DNA from: UBA5078 sp041175045
GTDB taxonomy: Bacteria; Pseudomonadota; Gammaproteobacteria; Pseudomonadales; Pseudohongiellaceae
Assembly: GCA_041175045.1 (NCBI GenBank)
Contig: JBEDFR010000156.1
Span: 1-40,149 of the forward strand
Direction: 5' to 3'
DNA length: 40,149 nt
The notes below the pieces were generated by a model. It was not told the origin of the DNA, made no database searches, and saw nothing but the letters and a program-made list of their open reading frames with translations. The translations under genes were made by a program, and so were the position numbers. Below are positions 25,557 to 34,445 of the stretch, piece after piece. The first letter of the stretch is position 1. Every line of letters starts with the position of its first letter.

Positions 25557-26077
25557 CAGCGTGCGTTGTTCCATTGTGCGGTCAATTCATCGAGACGGGC
25601 CGCCATGGCCTGGCCCTTGGGTGAACGTGGCTGCCAGCCAATGCGCCTGCCCGAGCCCTCGTTTTCCAGCGTGATTTCCAGGTCCGGCGCAGGCAAAAAA
25701 CCTCTGCCTTTCTCGGCCCACTCCACCACGCACAGATTCGCCTCTGCAAAATATTCTGAAATACCAAGAAATTCAACTTCTTCCGGGGTATTTATGCGAT
25801 AAAGGTCGAAGTGATAGATGGAATACCTTGTCTCTTCATACGGTTCGACCAGGGTGTAGGTCGGACTCTTGACCGCGCCAGCGTGACCGAACCCGCGCAG
25901 CAGGCCCCGCGCAAGCGTGGTCTTGCCCGCCCCAAGGTCTCCGGAAAGGAACAGCCGCCCTCCCAGACAGCGCCGCTTTGCGGGGTCTGTCGCCCCGTCG
26001 CTCGTGACGAGCGCGAGCAACTGTCCCATGGCGACGGTGGCGTCCTCATCAGCAAGATGGCAAGTGGAGTGAGTCAT
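25556..26077 (-). CDS. tsaE: tRNA t6A synthesis ATPase TsaE
   Basis: The 173-residue ATPase works with TsaB and TsaD to place threonylcarbamoyl on A37 of tRNAs reading ANN codons. The Walker A FLSGDLGAGKTTLARGLL, switch-like KSPTYTLVEPY, Walker B-type IYHFDLYRI and the closing VEWAEKG are all present. ATG at 26077 has GAGGAGG four bases upstream, placed within the end of nnr. The stop overlaps the amiB start by one base (TGATG). Confidence 0.96.
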   Translation of the reverse strand: MTHSTCHLADEDATVAMGQLLALVTSDGATDPAKRRCLGGRLFLSGDLGAGKTTLARGLLRGFGHAGAVKSPTYTLVEPYEETRYSIYHFDLYRINTPEEVEFLGISEYFAEANLCVVEWAEKGRGFLPAPDLEITLENEGSGRRIGWQPRSPKGQAMAARLDELTAQWNNAR

Positions 26078-26086
26078 GGCGCCTCC

Positions 26087-27694
26087 TCAGCGTCGATTGA
26101 GCAGATGGCGGACATGCGGCAGCAGATCGCTGGCCAGCAGCCCGCGCTCACCATCGACCTGCGCTGCCAGATCAGCCGCCTCGCCATGCACGCACACAGC
26201 CAGCGTGAGGGCTTCCGCGGCCGGCTTTCCCTGAGCCAGCAGGGCGCCAGTGAGCCCTGCCAGCACATCCCCCATGCCGCCAGACGCCATGCCCGGGTTG
26301 CCCTCCGTACACAGACTCAGCTGCTGACCTTCGCCGGTTTCATGACAGATCAGACTGCCTGCGCCTTTCAGCAGCACCACGCCACCCCAGAGTGACTGCA
26401 GCTGACGCACGGCCGCAAAGCGATCTGCCTGTACTGCCGCCGTCGAGCTTCCCAGCAGTCGTGCCGCTTCCCCAGGGTGAGGCGTGAGCACCCACTGCCG
26501 CCGGCGCAGTCCGGGGACCGTCGCGCCGGCCGGAGCAATCTGCGCACGCTCCCCCTGCGATTCTGCCAGCAGATTCAGGGCGTCAGCATCCAGCACCAGA
26601 CCCTGTTCCGGGCGCGTCAGGGTCAGGACCTCGTGCAAGAGTTGCCGGGCGTACGCAGTGCGCCCCAATCCCGGACCGACGACAATGGCAGTCGCCCCGC
26701 GCACAAGCGCAGCCAGCGCCAGGTCACCGCCGGGTTCCAGAGACTCCATCGCCTGCACCATGATCTCGGGACGTCGCGCCAGCATGGACGCGACATGGGC
26801 CTGGCGTGTCAGCAGTCGCACGAGGCCTGCACCCGCACGCCCGGCAGCCTCCGCGGCCAGCAAAGCCGCACCGCCCATGCCTGTATCGCCGCCGATCACC
26901 AGCACCTGCCCGGCCAGTCCCTTGTGCGCATTCAAGGGCCGCGGCTCGAGCATGCCGGATACCCCGTGAATATCGACACGCCGTGCTGCGGGTGCAGCAG
27001 CGGTGGCGCCGCGCCAGACAGCCTGTGGCAGCGCAAGATCCTCGACGACGAGTTCGCCCGTATGATCAGGCCCCTGCGCAGTCAGCAGACCCTGCTTGAG
27101 GGCGATGAAGCACACAGTGAGTGCGGCGCGCACGGCAGCCCCCTGCGCGACGCCGGTATCCGCGCAGAGTCCGGACGGGATATCGACTGCCACCACCGGA
27201 GCCTGCAGTGCGTTGATGCAGTCAATCGCCCTTTGCAACGCCGGTCTGACCGCTCCGGCCAGACCGATACCCAGCAGGGCATCAATCACCACGAGTTCCC
27301 CGGTGCGTTCGCAGGCCTGCGAAGCTTCGCGCGACTCCAGCGCGAACAGCGGCACCCCTGCTGCAAGCGCCTGCTGCCGTGCTTGCCGGGCATCGGGGCC
27401 GAGCCTGGCAGGATCGCCCGCCTCCAGCACAGTCGCCTGCAGGCCCCGCTCGACGCTCAGGGACGCCAGCAGATACCCATCGCCCGCGTTGTTCCCCGAG
27501 CCTGCGAAGACAAGCAATCGGCGGGCGGCGGGCCAGCGCTGCTGCACGTGCCGGAGCACTGCGGCGGCCGCACGCTGCATCAACTCGAAACCGGCCATCC
27601 CGCATTCCTGGATGGCCTGCGCATCCAGTGCCCGCACCTGGGCCGTGGTGTAGAGATTGCGGGGCAGTTGAGCAAGCCATTGCGATCGTTGCAC
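26087..27694 (-). CDS. nnr: Bifunctional NAD(P)HX epimerase / dehydratase
   Basis: The protein repairs hydrated NADH and NADPH. The N-terminal epimerase half (YjeF_N, about 1-220) has GSGNNAGDGYLLASLS and VVAVDIPSGLCADTG. The C-terminal dehydratase half (about 225-530) has HKGLAGQVLVIGGDTGMGGA, VVGPGLGRTAYA, TPHPGEAARLLG and the nucleotide site NPGMASGGMGDVLAGLTGA. I put the start at GTG 27694 (535 residues, GAGG eight bases upstream), close to the 515 of E. coli. A TTG at 27745 is possible. The open frame continues to 27835 inside the marR gene, but that part is non-homologous. The gene follows marR by 47 bases. Confidence 0.93.
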   Translation of the reverse strand: MQRSQWLAQLPRNLYTTAQVRALDAQAIQECGMAGFELMQRAAAAVLRHVQQRWPAARRLLVFAGSGNNAGDGYLLASLSVERGLQATVLEAGDPARLGPDARQARQQALAAGVPLFALESREASQACERTGELVVIDALLGIGLAGAVRPALQRAIDCINALQAPVVAVDIPSGLCADTGVAQGAAVRAALTVCFIALKQGLLTAQGPDHTGELVVEDLALPQAVWRGATAAAPAARRVDIHGVSGMLEPRPLNAHKGLAGQVLVIGGDTGMGGAALLAAEAAGRAGAGLVRLLTRQAHVASMLARRPEIMVQAMESLEPGGDLALAALVRGATAIVVGPGLGRTAYARQLLHEVLTLTRPEQGLVLDADALNLLAESQGERAQIAPAGATVPGLRRRQWVLTPHPGEAARLLGSSTAAVQADRFAAVRQLQSLWGGVVLLKGAGSLICHETGEGQQLSLCTEGNPGMASGGMGDVLAGLTGALLAQGKPAAEALTLAVCVHGEAADLAAQVDGERGLLASDLLPHVRHLLNRR

Positions 27695-27741
27695 GGGGGC
27701 GGCCTCTGCAAGAGCACTCTCAGTTGAATCGCGGGAAAGGC

Positions 27742-28185
27742 TCAATGTTCGAACTTGCGAATGAGCCGGCGCACCAGCAGGAGGGCTGTCTCCAGCTCTT
27801 CGGCCGGAACATCCTCGGTATTCTGGATGGCCCATGGGTCCTGAACGCTGCGCAACGCGCTGTAAGCTTCCTGGCCACTGTCGGTGAGGCAGACGAGCAA
27901 CGAGCGCTTGTGGCCCGGATTGGGCAGATAACGCAGCAGATTGTCTTTCTCCATCACATCACAGATGCGCTGGACCGCCTGCCTCGACTGGCCCAGCACG
28001 CGAGCAATACCGGGCACGGTCATGCCCGAATGCGCGAGTGCAACCACGCCGATGACCTTCCAGCGCGCGCTGGTCAGGCCCAGCGCTTCGGCCATCCGAT
28101 CACCTTCGGAGACCAGCAGTCCGTTCAGACGAAACAGGGAAAGGACGAGATCCAGGAAGAGCTTGCGCTTGGGGGAATGTACCAC
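27742..28185 (-). CDS. MarR-family transcriptional regulator
   Basis: The 147-residue product has the winged helix-turn-helix of MarR proteins: LTSARWKVIGVVALAHSG, the recognition region IARVLGQSRQAVQRICDVME and a wing YLPNPGHKRSLLVCLTDSG. Dimerisation helices lie at both ends. GTG at 28185 is chosen because a perfect AAGGAGG lies five bases before it. An ATG at 28233 would add 16 non-family residues. It heads the nnr-tsaE-amiB run and is divergent from the DUF4159 gene with a 211-base gap, so it may control either. No ligand can be read from the sequence. Confidence 0.85.
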   Translation of the reverse strand: MVHSPKRKLFLDLVLSLFRLNGLLVSEGDRMAEALGLTSARWKVIGVVALAHSGMTVPGIARVLGQSRQAVQRICDVMEKDNLLRYLPNPGHKRSLLVCLTDSGQEAYSALRSVQDPWAIQNTEDVPAEELETALLLVRRLIRKFEH

Positions 28186-28396
28186 GTTGGCCTCCTTGCC
28201 CGGACGGGCGACAGGGCAGCATGTTGTCGTCATGCTCCGATGTTGTCAATCTGGCCTGCAGGCTCGCGCGGCGAAACGCTTCCGTGCCAAGGCCGACACC
28301 TCATCAGGGATGGCCGAGTCTACCCTGCACCGCCTTGCCAAGCCCATCGCCTGCGCGTTAGCTTACAGGCCTCGAGCCTTGTCTGCGGAGCTCCTC

Positions 28397-29194
28397 ATGG
28401 CTGCGTCTGCTTGCCGCACTTTCCTTCCCGGCGTGTCCGCCGCGCTGGCGGCGCTGGCGTTGAGTCTGGCGCCCTGCGTCAGCCTGGCCCAGCCGCTCAT
28501 CGACCCCTTCGTGCTCGACACCCATGACACCGCCGGAGAGTTCGCCTTCGTGCGACTGCAATACGAAAACTTCTACAACGACGGTTTTCGTTCCGGCACC
28601 TGGCGTACCGACTTTCCCAGTGCTGATGCCAATTTCCTGCGCGGGGTGTCGCGCCTGACCAATGTGCGCGTGATGAGTGAACCGATCGTGCTGCGCTTCG
28701 ATGACGACGAGATCTTCAACTACCCGTTCCTGTACGCGCTGGAAGTCGGCCGCAATGGCGGGCCCTACTTCTCGCCTGCCGAGCGCGAGAACATGCGCGA
28801 ATATCTGCTGCGCGGCGGGTTTCTCCTCATTGATGATTTCTGGGGTACGCGGCAGTGGGACAATTTCCACCGGGCCTTCGCGGAGGTGTTTCCGGACAGA
28901 CCGATCATCGAGCTGCCACCGGATCATGAGATCTTCCGCAGCTACTACGACATCGACGGCCCGCAGATGATTCCCGTGATCGGCAACCCGGACAACTACC
29001 CGGAGCAGGACGTCGAGCGTGCAACCAATCACGCCATCCTGGACGATGCCGGACGGGTGATGGTGCTGATCAACTGGAACTCGGATATGGGAGACGGCTG
29101 GGAGCACACCTACGACCCGAGCTACCCGACGCGTTATGCCAACCTCGCCTATCAACTTGGCATCAACTACCTGATCTATTCCCTGACGCATTGA
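28397..29194 (+). CDS. Exported DUF4159 protein
   Basis: The 265-residue product has a signal peptide (MAASACRTFLPGVSAALAAL, cleavage near SLAQ at about 35) and then one DUF4159 domain covering nearly all the rest. Family-like features are FAFVRLQYENFYNDGFRSG, the central YLLRGGFLLIDDFWGTRQWD and the late TRYANLAYQLGINYLIYSLT. The domain has a predicted class I glutamine-amidotransferase-like fold without a proven activity. Members are often seen in larger membrane proteins near MoxR ATPases and DUF58 proteins, neither of which is here. ATG at 28397 has GGAG six bases upstream. It converges on the ChaN gene with only 19 bases between the stops. Confidence 0.8.
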   Translation: MAASACRTFLPGVSAALAALALSLAPCVSLAQPLIDPFVLDTHDTAGEFAFVRLQYENFYNDGFRSGTWRTDFPSADANFLRGVSRLTNVRVMSEPIVLRFDDDEIFNYPFLYALEVGRNGGPYFSPAERENMREYLLRGGFLLIDDFWGTRQWDNFHRAFAEVFPDRPIIELPPDHEIFRSYYDIDGPQMIPVIGNPDNYPEQDVERATNHAILDDAGRVMVLINWNSDMGDGWEHTYDPSYPTRYANLAYQLGINYLIYSLTH

Positions 29195-29213
29195 AGGACG
29201 TCTGCTCGCGGCC

Positions 29214-30131
29214 TTAACGCAACGAGGCGCAGTAGTCCTCCGCCGACACGGCAGGGGTGAACCAGACATAGTCATGCGGCAGGGCCTCGACGAATTCGGC
29301 AACATACTGCTGCGGGTCCGTCCACTCGACGTTGACTTCCAGAATGCCAAGACTGAGCGCCACAGCGCCCTGCGGCAGATAATTGCTCACCCCGAGGTCG
29401 TGCCGCACGTGAAAATTGCCGGCAATCAGTACCTTCACGCCCTCTGCCTCACCACCGAGACTCGCAGCCATGGCGGCATCGCGCGCCTGCTGCACGCGCA
29501 CCATGGCCGGAAACTGACTCTGCGGGAGCATGCCACAGTGGCTCTCGTCGATCTCGACATGCAGCCGCTCCAGTTGCGCCGTGCCCAGTGCCTGCGCCAC
29601 TGCCGCGTCCAGTGGTGCGGCGTAGACAGCGCGCATTGCCTCCATGCTGATGTTGGCGGCGCGCAGGGGGATTCCCGCACGGGCCACATCCAGCACGAGC
29701 GGGCCGTAGAAGGCCCAGTCCCAGCCCTCTTCATCCCAGCGCAGATGAGCCCGCACAGCTTCCTCTGCCTGCAGGTCGACAGTGGCCAGACTGTCCAGCG
29801 CAGGCTGCTGACTGGAATCCAGCATTTCGAAGCTGACCGCAGCGAGTGGCCCGGACGCGGCCAGGGCAGCGAGCAGCTGGCGCTGGATGGCGTGGTGATC
29901 GGGGTTGTCGTGCTTCTCACCCAGCAGCGCGACATCCGCGGCACTCAGGGCCTGCAGCAGGGCGTCTTCACTGATGAATACCCCGGAACGAACATCCCAG
30001 ATGCGGCCGACAAGTGGATGCCCGGTCAGCAAGGGCGATTGCCAGTGCGCAATGGAGGCGGTGGGCGAGACAGGCGTGGTACAGGCGGTCACAACGGACA
30101 GCGAAACGAGCGCGGCGCACAGTGTCTTCAT
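29214..30131 (-). CDS. ChaN-family haem-binding lipoprotein
   Basis: The 305-residue product has a lipoprotein signal with lipobox VTAC (cysteine at about 17) and belongs to the ChaN/PF04187 family of surface lipoproteins, whose Campylobacter member binds haem. Visible family motifs are VALLGEKHDNPDHHAIQ, VSFEMLDSSQQ, the central WDEEGWDWAFYGPLV and VLIAGNFHVRHDLGV. Histidines in the first and last motifs are candidates for metal or haem contact. ATG at 30131 follows AGGA at six bases. An in-frame extension to 30287 would run into sixA and has no signal sequence. It follows sixA by 16 bases, so the two share a transcript. Confidence 0.85.
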   Translation of the reverse strand: MKTLCAALVSLSVVTACTTPVSPTASIAHWQSPLLTGHPLVGRIWDVRSGVFISEDALLQALSAADVALLGEKHDNPDHHAIQRQLLAALAASGPLAAVSFEMLDSSQQPALDSLATVDLQAEEAVRAHLRWDEEGWDWAFYGPLVLDVARAGIPLRAANISMEAMRAVYAAPLDAAVAQALGTAQLERLHVEIDESHCGMLPQSQFPAMVRVQQARDAAMAASLGGEAEGVKVLIAGNFHVRHDLGVSNYLPQGAVALSLGILEVNVEWTDPQQYVAEFVEALPHDYVWFTPAVSAEDYCASLR

Positions 30132-30147
30132 GGCATTCCTGTTCTGC

Positions 30148-30642
30148 TCAGTCGGGTTGGTTCGGATACTCGAAGCGGTGCAGCCTGCCGATGCCGGGCA
30201 GCAACTCGGCCCAGTGCTCGATGGGAAGCTCCAGCGTGACCAGCCCGCAGGTGGGGATGTTGTCGATGCCCGCGTGGGCGAGGTCATTGGCGAGATCTGT
30301 CAGCGCCGGATTGTGAGCGACCAGCATCGCACTGGAGGCAGCCTCGTCGAACAAGCTGATCAGCTGCTGCAGCTTCGGACTGCCGGCCAGGTAGATCTGG
30401 CGATTCTCGATGATGCTGTCGACGGGCGTGCCCAGCTGTTCGCACACAATGCGCGCCGTACTCAAAGCCCGCAGTGCCGGACTGCTCACCACCAGTTGCG
30501 GCATCTCGGCGCGAGCCTTCAGCAGCGCCGCCATCTGCGGAGCCTCCTCCAGACCACGCTCATCCAGGGGTCTGTCGAAATCCTTCTGCTCGGGCGTGGC
30601 CCAGCTCGATTTGGCATGCCGCAACAGATACAGCGTCTTCAT
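30148..30642 (-). CDS. sixA: Phosphohistidine phosphatase SixA
   Basis: The 164-residue protein is a small histidine phosphatase with the catalytic LLRHAKSSW (His9) and the second histidine in LVAHNPALTD. SixA removes phosphate from phosphohistidine, with the HPt domain of ArcB and the nitrogen PTS proteins as known targets in E. coli. No membrane or export signal is seen. It begins a short two-gene unit with the ChaN-type lipoprotein, and the terminator of the gamma-glutamyltransferase unit lies about 110 bases upstream. Confidence 0.92.
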   Translation of the reverse strand: MKTLYLLRHAKSSWATPEQKDFDRPLDERGLEEAPQMAALLKARAEMPQLVVSSPALRALSTARIVCEQLGTPVDSIIENRQIYLAGSPKLQQLISLFDEAASSAMLVAHNPALTDLANDLAHAGIDNIPTCGLVTLELPIEHWAELLPGIGRLHRFEYPNQPD

Positions 30643-30749
30643 GACTAGGAGACTATCCTCGACGGGGCTGGCCCGTTGCTGCCACAGGTGGGGAAAACGA
30701 ACTGGCCGGCATTCTACGCGAATGGTTAGGACAGGCCAGAAAAAGCGGC

Positions 30750-30781
30750 AAAAAAATGGGAAGACCCGGGCGGATCTTCCC
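30750..30781 (-). terminator. Rho-independent terminator of the GGT/amine oxidase unit
   Basis: On the minus strand GGGAAGA and TCTTCCC pair around a GC-rich loop, followed by ATTTTTTT and a second T-run. It lies 47 bases past the gamma-glutamyltransferase stop and should end transcription before sixA. Confidence 0.92.
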
Positions 30782-30828
30782 CAAGAAACGTCACTACAAC
30801 GTCTGTGAGAGTACTCAGGTACTGCGGT

Positions 30829-32550
30829 CTACCAGGCGGCTGCGCCGCCGACACTGCGGGGGTCCGAGGTCGCTTCGATCGTCCCGTCGCGAATCACAAT
30901 GGAGTTGGCGTCGCCGAAGGCGAAGCCCGCTTCCTGGAAGCCGCGATGTCCCATGGCTTCGAGGGTGGCGCGCGTCTCCGCACTGATGGACTCCCGCTCG
31001 AAGCGAATCTGGTCCGGCTTCCACTGGTGATAGAAACGCGGACTGGCCACCGCCTCTTCCACGCCCATGCCATGATCGATCACGTTCATGACCACATGGA
31101 GTACGGTATTGATGATGGTGGAGCCGCCCGGCGAGCCAGTGACGAGCACGGTGGCACCGTCCTTCACGACGATGGTGGGCGTCATGGAACTGAGCATGCG
31201 CTTGCCGGGTTCGATCTTGTTGGCCTCACCACCCAGCAGACCGTACATGTTCGGGCTGCCCGGCTTGGCAGAGAAGTCATCCATTTCATTGTTGAGCAGG
31301 AACCCCGCGCCCGGCACCACGATGCGATTGCCATAGCTGCCGTTGAGCGTGGTGGTCACCGCCACAGCATTGCCCTGGCCGTCCACCACCGAGTAATGCG
31401 TGGTGTCCTGGCTCTCGCTGACCCAGTTGCCAGCGAAGATGGTCTCGCTGTCGCTGGCGGCCGCCGGGTTCATGTCCGCGAAACGCTCGACTGCGTAGTC
31501 CTTGCTGATCAGCTTGTCGATGGGCACCGGATAGAAGTCGGGGTCGCCCAGATGTTCAGCACGATCGGCATAGGCGCGTCGCAGGGCCTCCACCATCAGA
31601 TGCACGGTCTGCGAGCTTCCCCAGCCCAGCGTCCCGATGTCGTAGGGTTCGAGCATGTTGAGAATCTGCATCAGGACCACGCCGCCGGAGGAAGGAGGCG
31701 GCATGGACCATATCTCGTAGCCACGATAGTCGCCGCGTATCGGCTCGCGCCAGACCACGTCGTAGGACTGCAGGTCCTCGTGCGTGATCAAGCCCCCGTT
31801 GCGCTGCATTTCGGCCACGATCATGTCGGCCGTCGGGCCCTTGTAGAACCCGTCACGCCCTTGTGCAGAGATGCGCTTGAGCGCCTCGGCCAGGTCGCGC
31901 TGTACGAAACGATCGCCGGCGCGATAGGGCGTGCCAGCACGCGTGAACACGGCAAGGGATGCGGCGTGGCGTTCAAAATAGGGCATGGTGTCATTGAAAT
32001 CGGCAGCCAGATCCTCGTTCAGGATGAACCCTTCTTCCGCCAGTGCGATGGCCGGCGCCAGCACCTGCTGCCGCGTCATCGTGCCATGCTTCTCGAGTGC
32101 GTCGAGCATGCCGGCCACGGAGCCCGGGACGCCGGCGGCCTGCAGGCTGAACAGGGACATCTCGCGATCCACTTCGCCATTGGCGTCGAGGAACATGTCG
32201 GTGCTGGCTGCCAGCGGCGCCTTCTCCCGGTGATCCTGCGTCAGCACATCGCCGCTGGCCAGGCGCATCACGATGAAGCCACCACCGCCGATATTGCCGG
32301 CGGACGGATAGGTGACGGCCAGCGCGAAGCCCACAGCCACGGCTGCATCAATGGCATTGCCGCCCTGGCGCAGAATCTCGACACCGACCTCGGAGGCCAG
32401 GGCGGATCGTGAGCTGACCGCACCATTGCTCCCGGTGACAGTATTGGCCAGCGCCGTACCGGCGCACCCCTGCACCACCACCAGCACGACGGCCAGCAGG
32501 CGCATCAAGGGGCGGCGCAGTGAGGGGCGCGACAAGTGGATCAATGACAT
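30829..32550 (-). CDS. ggt: Gamma-glutamyltransferase
   Basis: The 573-residue precursor should be exported (hydrophobic MRLLAVVLVVVQGCAGTALA at about 16-35) and cleave itself into two subunits at Thr384, in DTTHYSVVDGQGNAVAVTTT. GGTs hydrolyse or transfer the gamma-glutamyl group of glutathione and similar compounds in the periplasm. Large-subunit signs are GGNAIDAAVAVGFALAVTYP and HREKAPLAAS. Small-subunit signs are GAGFLLNNEMDDF, MLSSMTPTIV and GSPGGSTI. ATG at 32550 has AAGGAG six bases before it. The cysteine after VVVQG could make it a lipoprotein, but the lipobox is poor. It lies 26 bases after the amine oxidase gene, so they form one operon. Confidence 0.94.
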   Translation of the reverse strand: MSLIHLSRPSLRRPLMRLLAVVLVVVQGCAGTALANTVTGSNGAVSSRSALASEVGVEILRQGGNAIDAAVAVGFALAVTYPSAGNIGGGGFIVMRLASGDVLTQDHREKAPLAASTDMFLDANGEVDREMSLFSLQAAGVPGSVAGMLDALEKHGTMTRQQVLAPAIALAEEGFILNEDLAADFNDTMPYFERHAASLAVFTRAGTPYRAGDRFVQRDLAEALKRISAQGRDGFYKGPTADMIVAEMQRNGGLITHEDLQSYDVVWREPIRGDYRGYEIWSMPPPSSGGVVLMQILNMLEPYDIGTLGWGSSQTVHLMVEALRRAYADRAEHLGDPDFYPVPIDKLISKDYAVERFADMNPAAASDSETIFAGNWVSESQDTTHYSVVDGQGNAVAVTTTLNGSYGNRIVVPGAGFLLNNEMDDFSAKPGSPNMYGLLGGEANKIEPGKRMLSSMTPTIVVKDGATVLVTGSPGGSTIINTVLHVVMNVIDHGMGVEEAVASPRFYHQWKPDQIRFERESISAETRATLEAMGHRGFQEAGFAFGDANSIVIRDGTIEATSDPRSVGGAAAW

Positions 32551-32576
32551 GGTCTTCTCCTTGCTGTGCCGGCCGA

Positions 32577-34145
32577 TCAGGCAGTCGCCTCGGCACGCAC
32601 ACGCGCGTCAAGTTCGGCCAGGGCCACATGGGCAGACTGGATGGCGCTTTCCATCCAGGCGGTGTGCTTGCTGACCTGGTCCCCGATGCACCAGTAGCGG
32701 CCGTCCACGGAATTCTGCAGCCGGGTGAAGATCGCTTCCTCCTCTGGCGTGCGCACGTTCCAGCGGGCGGAGCAGCCGAGCATGTAGTTCATGCGGTGCC
32801 AGGCGATGGTGATGCCCTTTTCGACATGCTGACGGTAATCCGCGTGCACCTTCTCGCCCTGAGAGATCATGGCCTCGATGCGCTGTTCCTGGGTCATGCG
32901 GGTGAAAGGCATGCCATTGCCGTAATCGTACGCGGCCAGCACGACACCCTTGGCCTTGTGGATGCCATGTGGCGGATACCAGATCTGACGAATCGGCTGG
33001 TTGGTCCAGCTGATGCCGCCGTAGATACCCTGCTTCTCCCAGAAGCGTTCCCTGGCCTGGAAGGCCGCCTTGTAGGCCGTGCCGCGACGGATGTATTTCA
33101 TGGCCTGCACATAGTCGGCCGGCAGGTTGTTGGTGATGCCACTCATGAAATGCGTGGGGATGCAGTTGAAGCAGTAGTCCGCCTCGATGGCGTGGGTCTG
33201 ACCATCCTGGCGGTATTCCACGGTGACGCCGCGCTCGGTCAGCGTGGTGCTGAGCACGAAGGCTCGATACTTGATCTTTCCTTCCAGCTGACGGGTGAAG
33301 CCGGCCGGAATACGATCCATGCCGCCGGTGGGCTGCATGAGCATCGGGCCGGTCTCGCCCTCGTTGTCGCTCAGTACGTTGCGCGCCGCATTGGCACGCA
33401 GCAGATTGCGCATGTCGATCATGTCCTTCTGCACCGTGTGGGTGACGTAGCTGCCGGAGGCATAACCCGCGCGGCTGCTGCCGGTGAAGCGGTTGTCCGG
33501 CCCCAGGTCGCCGAAGGCGCGGATCATCCCCATGACAATTTCCGCCTCATCGTCACTGAAGGGCTGGTCCAGTTCCAGGTCGGTCATGGCCTTGGACATC
33601 AGCTCGGCCATGAAGCCACGGACGTTGGTGGTGAACTCCATGTTGCGGATGGGCTTGCCGCCCATGATGTTGTCGTCCTGGATCCACGCCATCTTGTTCT
33701 CGTTGATGAACATCTCGAGTTCCACCCCCAGCTCCTTGCAGTAATGCAGGACGTTGCTGTGGGTGCTGGGGATGCGGGCAGCCCCGGCATTGAAAAACAT
33801 GTGCGGCTCGTCATCCCACTCGCAGTACTGGGGGTTGCCGATTTCGTCAATGAGAGTGCCGGCACGCACCGTGAAGATGCGTCCGCCGGCGCGGTGGGAA
33901 CCTTCCAGCACCGTGCAGTCGTAACCCGCCTTGCCCAGCTCATAGGCCACCGTCAGACCGGAGATGCCGGCGCCAAGGATCACCACCTTCTTGTTCTGAT
34001 TGGCAAGGCGCAACAGGTTGGGCACTGACGCCGAAGCACTCGCGGGCATCATGCCCAGCGCCCCGGTGATGCCGAGTATGGCGGCGGTGCCGCCGGTGGA
34101 GGCGATCAGATTCAGGAATTCTCGACGACTGACGGGTTTGTTCAC
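32577..34145 (-). CDS. Tat-exported flavin amine oxidase
   Basis: The 522-residue product starts with a twin-arginine signal (VSRREFLNLI and a hydrophobic stretch to about residue 40) and continues with an FAD-binding amine oxidase. The dinucleotide site GAGISGLTVAYELGKAG, the following LEGSHRAGGRIFTVR and the C-terminal RYWCIGDQVSKHTAWMESAI are typical of the monoamine/L-amino acid oxidase superfamily. It would oxidise an amine or amino acid to an imine in the periplasm. The substrate cannot be told. I chose GTG 34145 because GGGG is suitably spaced upstream and it places the RR motif near the N-terminus. An in-frame ATG at 34232 adds a polar stretch. It is divergent from a membrane-bound regulator and upstream of ggt. 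Confidence 0.85.
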   Translation of the reverse strand: MNKPVSRREFLNLIASTGGTAAILGITGALGMMPASASASVPNLLRLANQNKKVVILGAGISGLTVAYELGKAGYDCTVLEGSHRAGGRIFTVRAGTLIDEIGNPQYCEWDDEPHMFFNAGAARIPSTHSNVLHYCKELGVELEMFINENKMAWIQDDNIMGGKPIRNMEFTTNVRGFMAELMSKAMTDLELDQPFSDDEAEIVMGMIRAFGDLGPDNRFTGSSRAGYASGSYVTHTVQKDMIDMRNLLRANAARNVLSDNEGETGPMLMQPTGGMDRIPAGFTRQLEGKIKYRAFVLSTTLTERGVTVEYRQDGQTHAIEADYCFNCIPTHFMSGITNNLPADYVQAMKYIRRGTAYKAAFQARERFWEKQGIYGGISWTNQPIRQIWYPPHGIHKAKGVVLAAYDYGNGMPFTRMTQEQRIEAMISQGEKVHADYRQHVEKGITIAWHRMNYMLGCSARWNVRTPEEEAIFTRLQNSVDGRYWCIGDQVSKHTAWMESAIQSAHVALAELDARVRAEATA

Positions 34146-34445
34146 GGATAGGTCCCCTGTTGATTCATCGCCTTCGCCTCGTGAGCAGACGCGACTTTCT
34201 GACGTTAACTGCGTGACTATCAGGCCATGCATACTGATGAGATTTTGAGTTTCCGATTAAACCGGGCGCCTTGACAAAAGTCCTCCCCAAAATCTACTTA
34301 AAACCTCCTCAATCCTGTGCCGCCAACCCCTTTCAAAGCCATGAGCCATTCCCTGCGAACTTGACCGAGCCTGCTTTCTGCGCTCTACTTTCGCTGCCGA
34401 AAATCGACCTCGAAGCCCTTCTCCCGACTCTCATACGGCTGCAAC
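34146..34445. other. Divergent control region between amine oxidase and regulator
   Basis: This 300-base stretch holds no gene and should contain the start sites for both directions. It is richer in A and T than its surroundings. A TTGACA box at 34271-34276 is the best promoter element. I saw no long inverted repeat that would mark an operator. Confidence 0.6.
34271..34298 (+). promoter_or_regulatory. Possible sigma-70 promoter for the regulator gene
   Basis: A perfect TTGACA (34271-34276) is followed after 16 bases by TCTACT (34293-34298), which matches four of six -10 positions. It lies about 150 bases ahead of the regulator start. The short spacer and modest -10 leave this uncertain. Confidence 0.4.

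Noticed and set aside
26087..27835. Longer nnr starting inside marR at 27835
   Set aside because: The first 47 residues are low-complexity and not part of the family, and the overlap with marR would be 94 bases.
30805..34028. Long plus-strand open frames opposite ggt and the amine oxidase
   Set aside because: Both minus-strand genes have full family motifs; the antisense products are low-complexity in His, Gly and Val.
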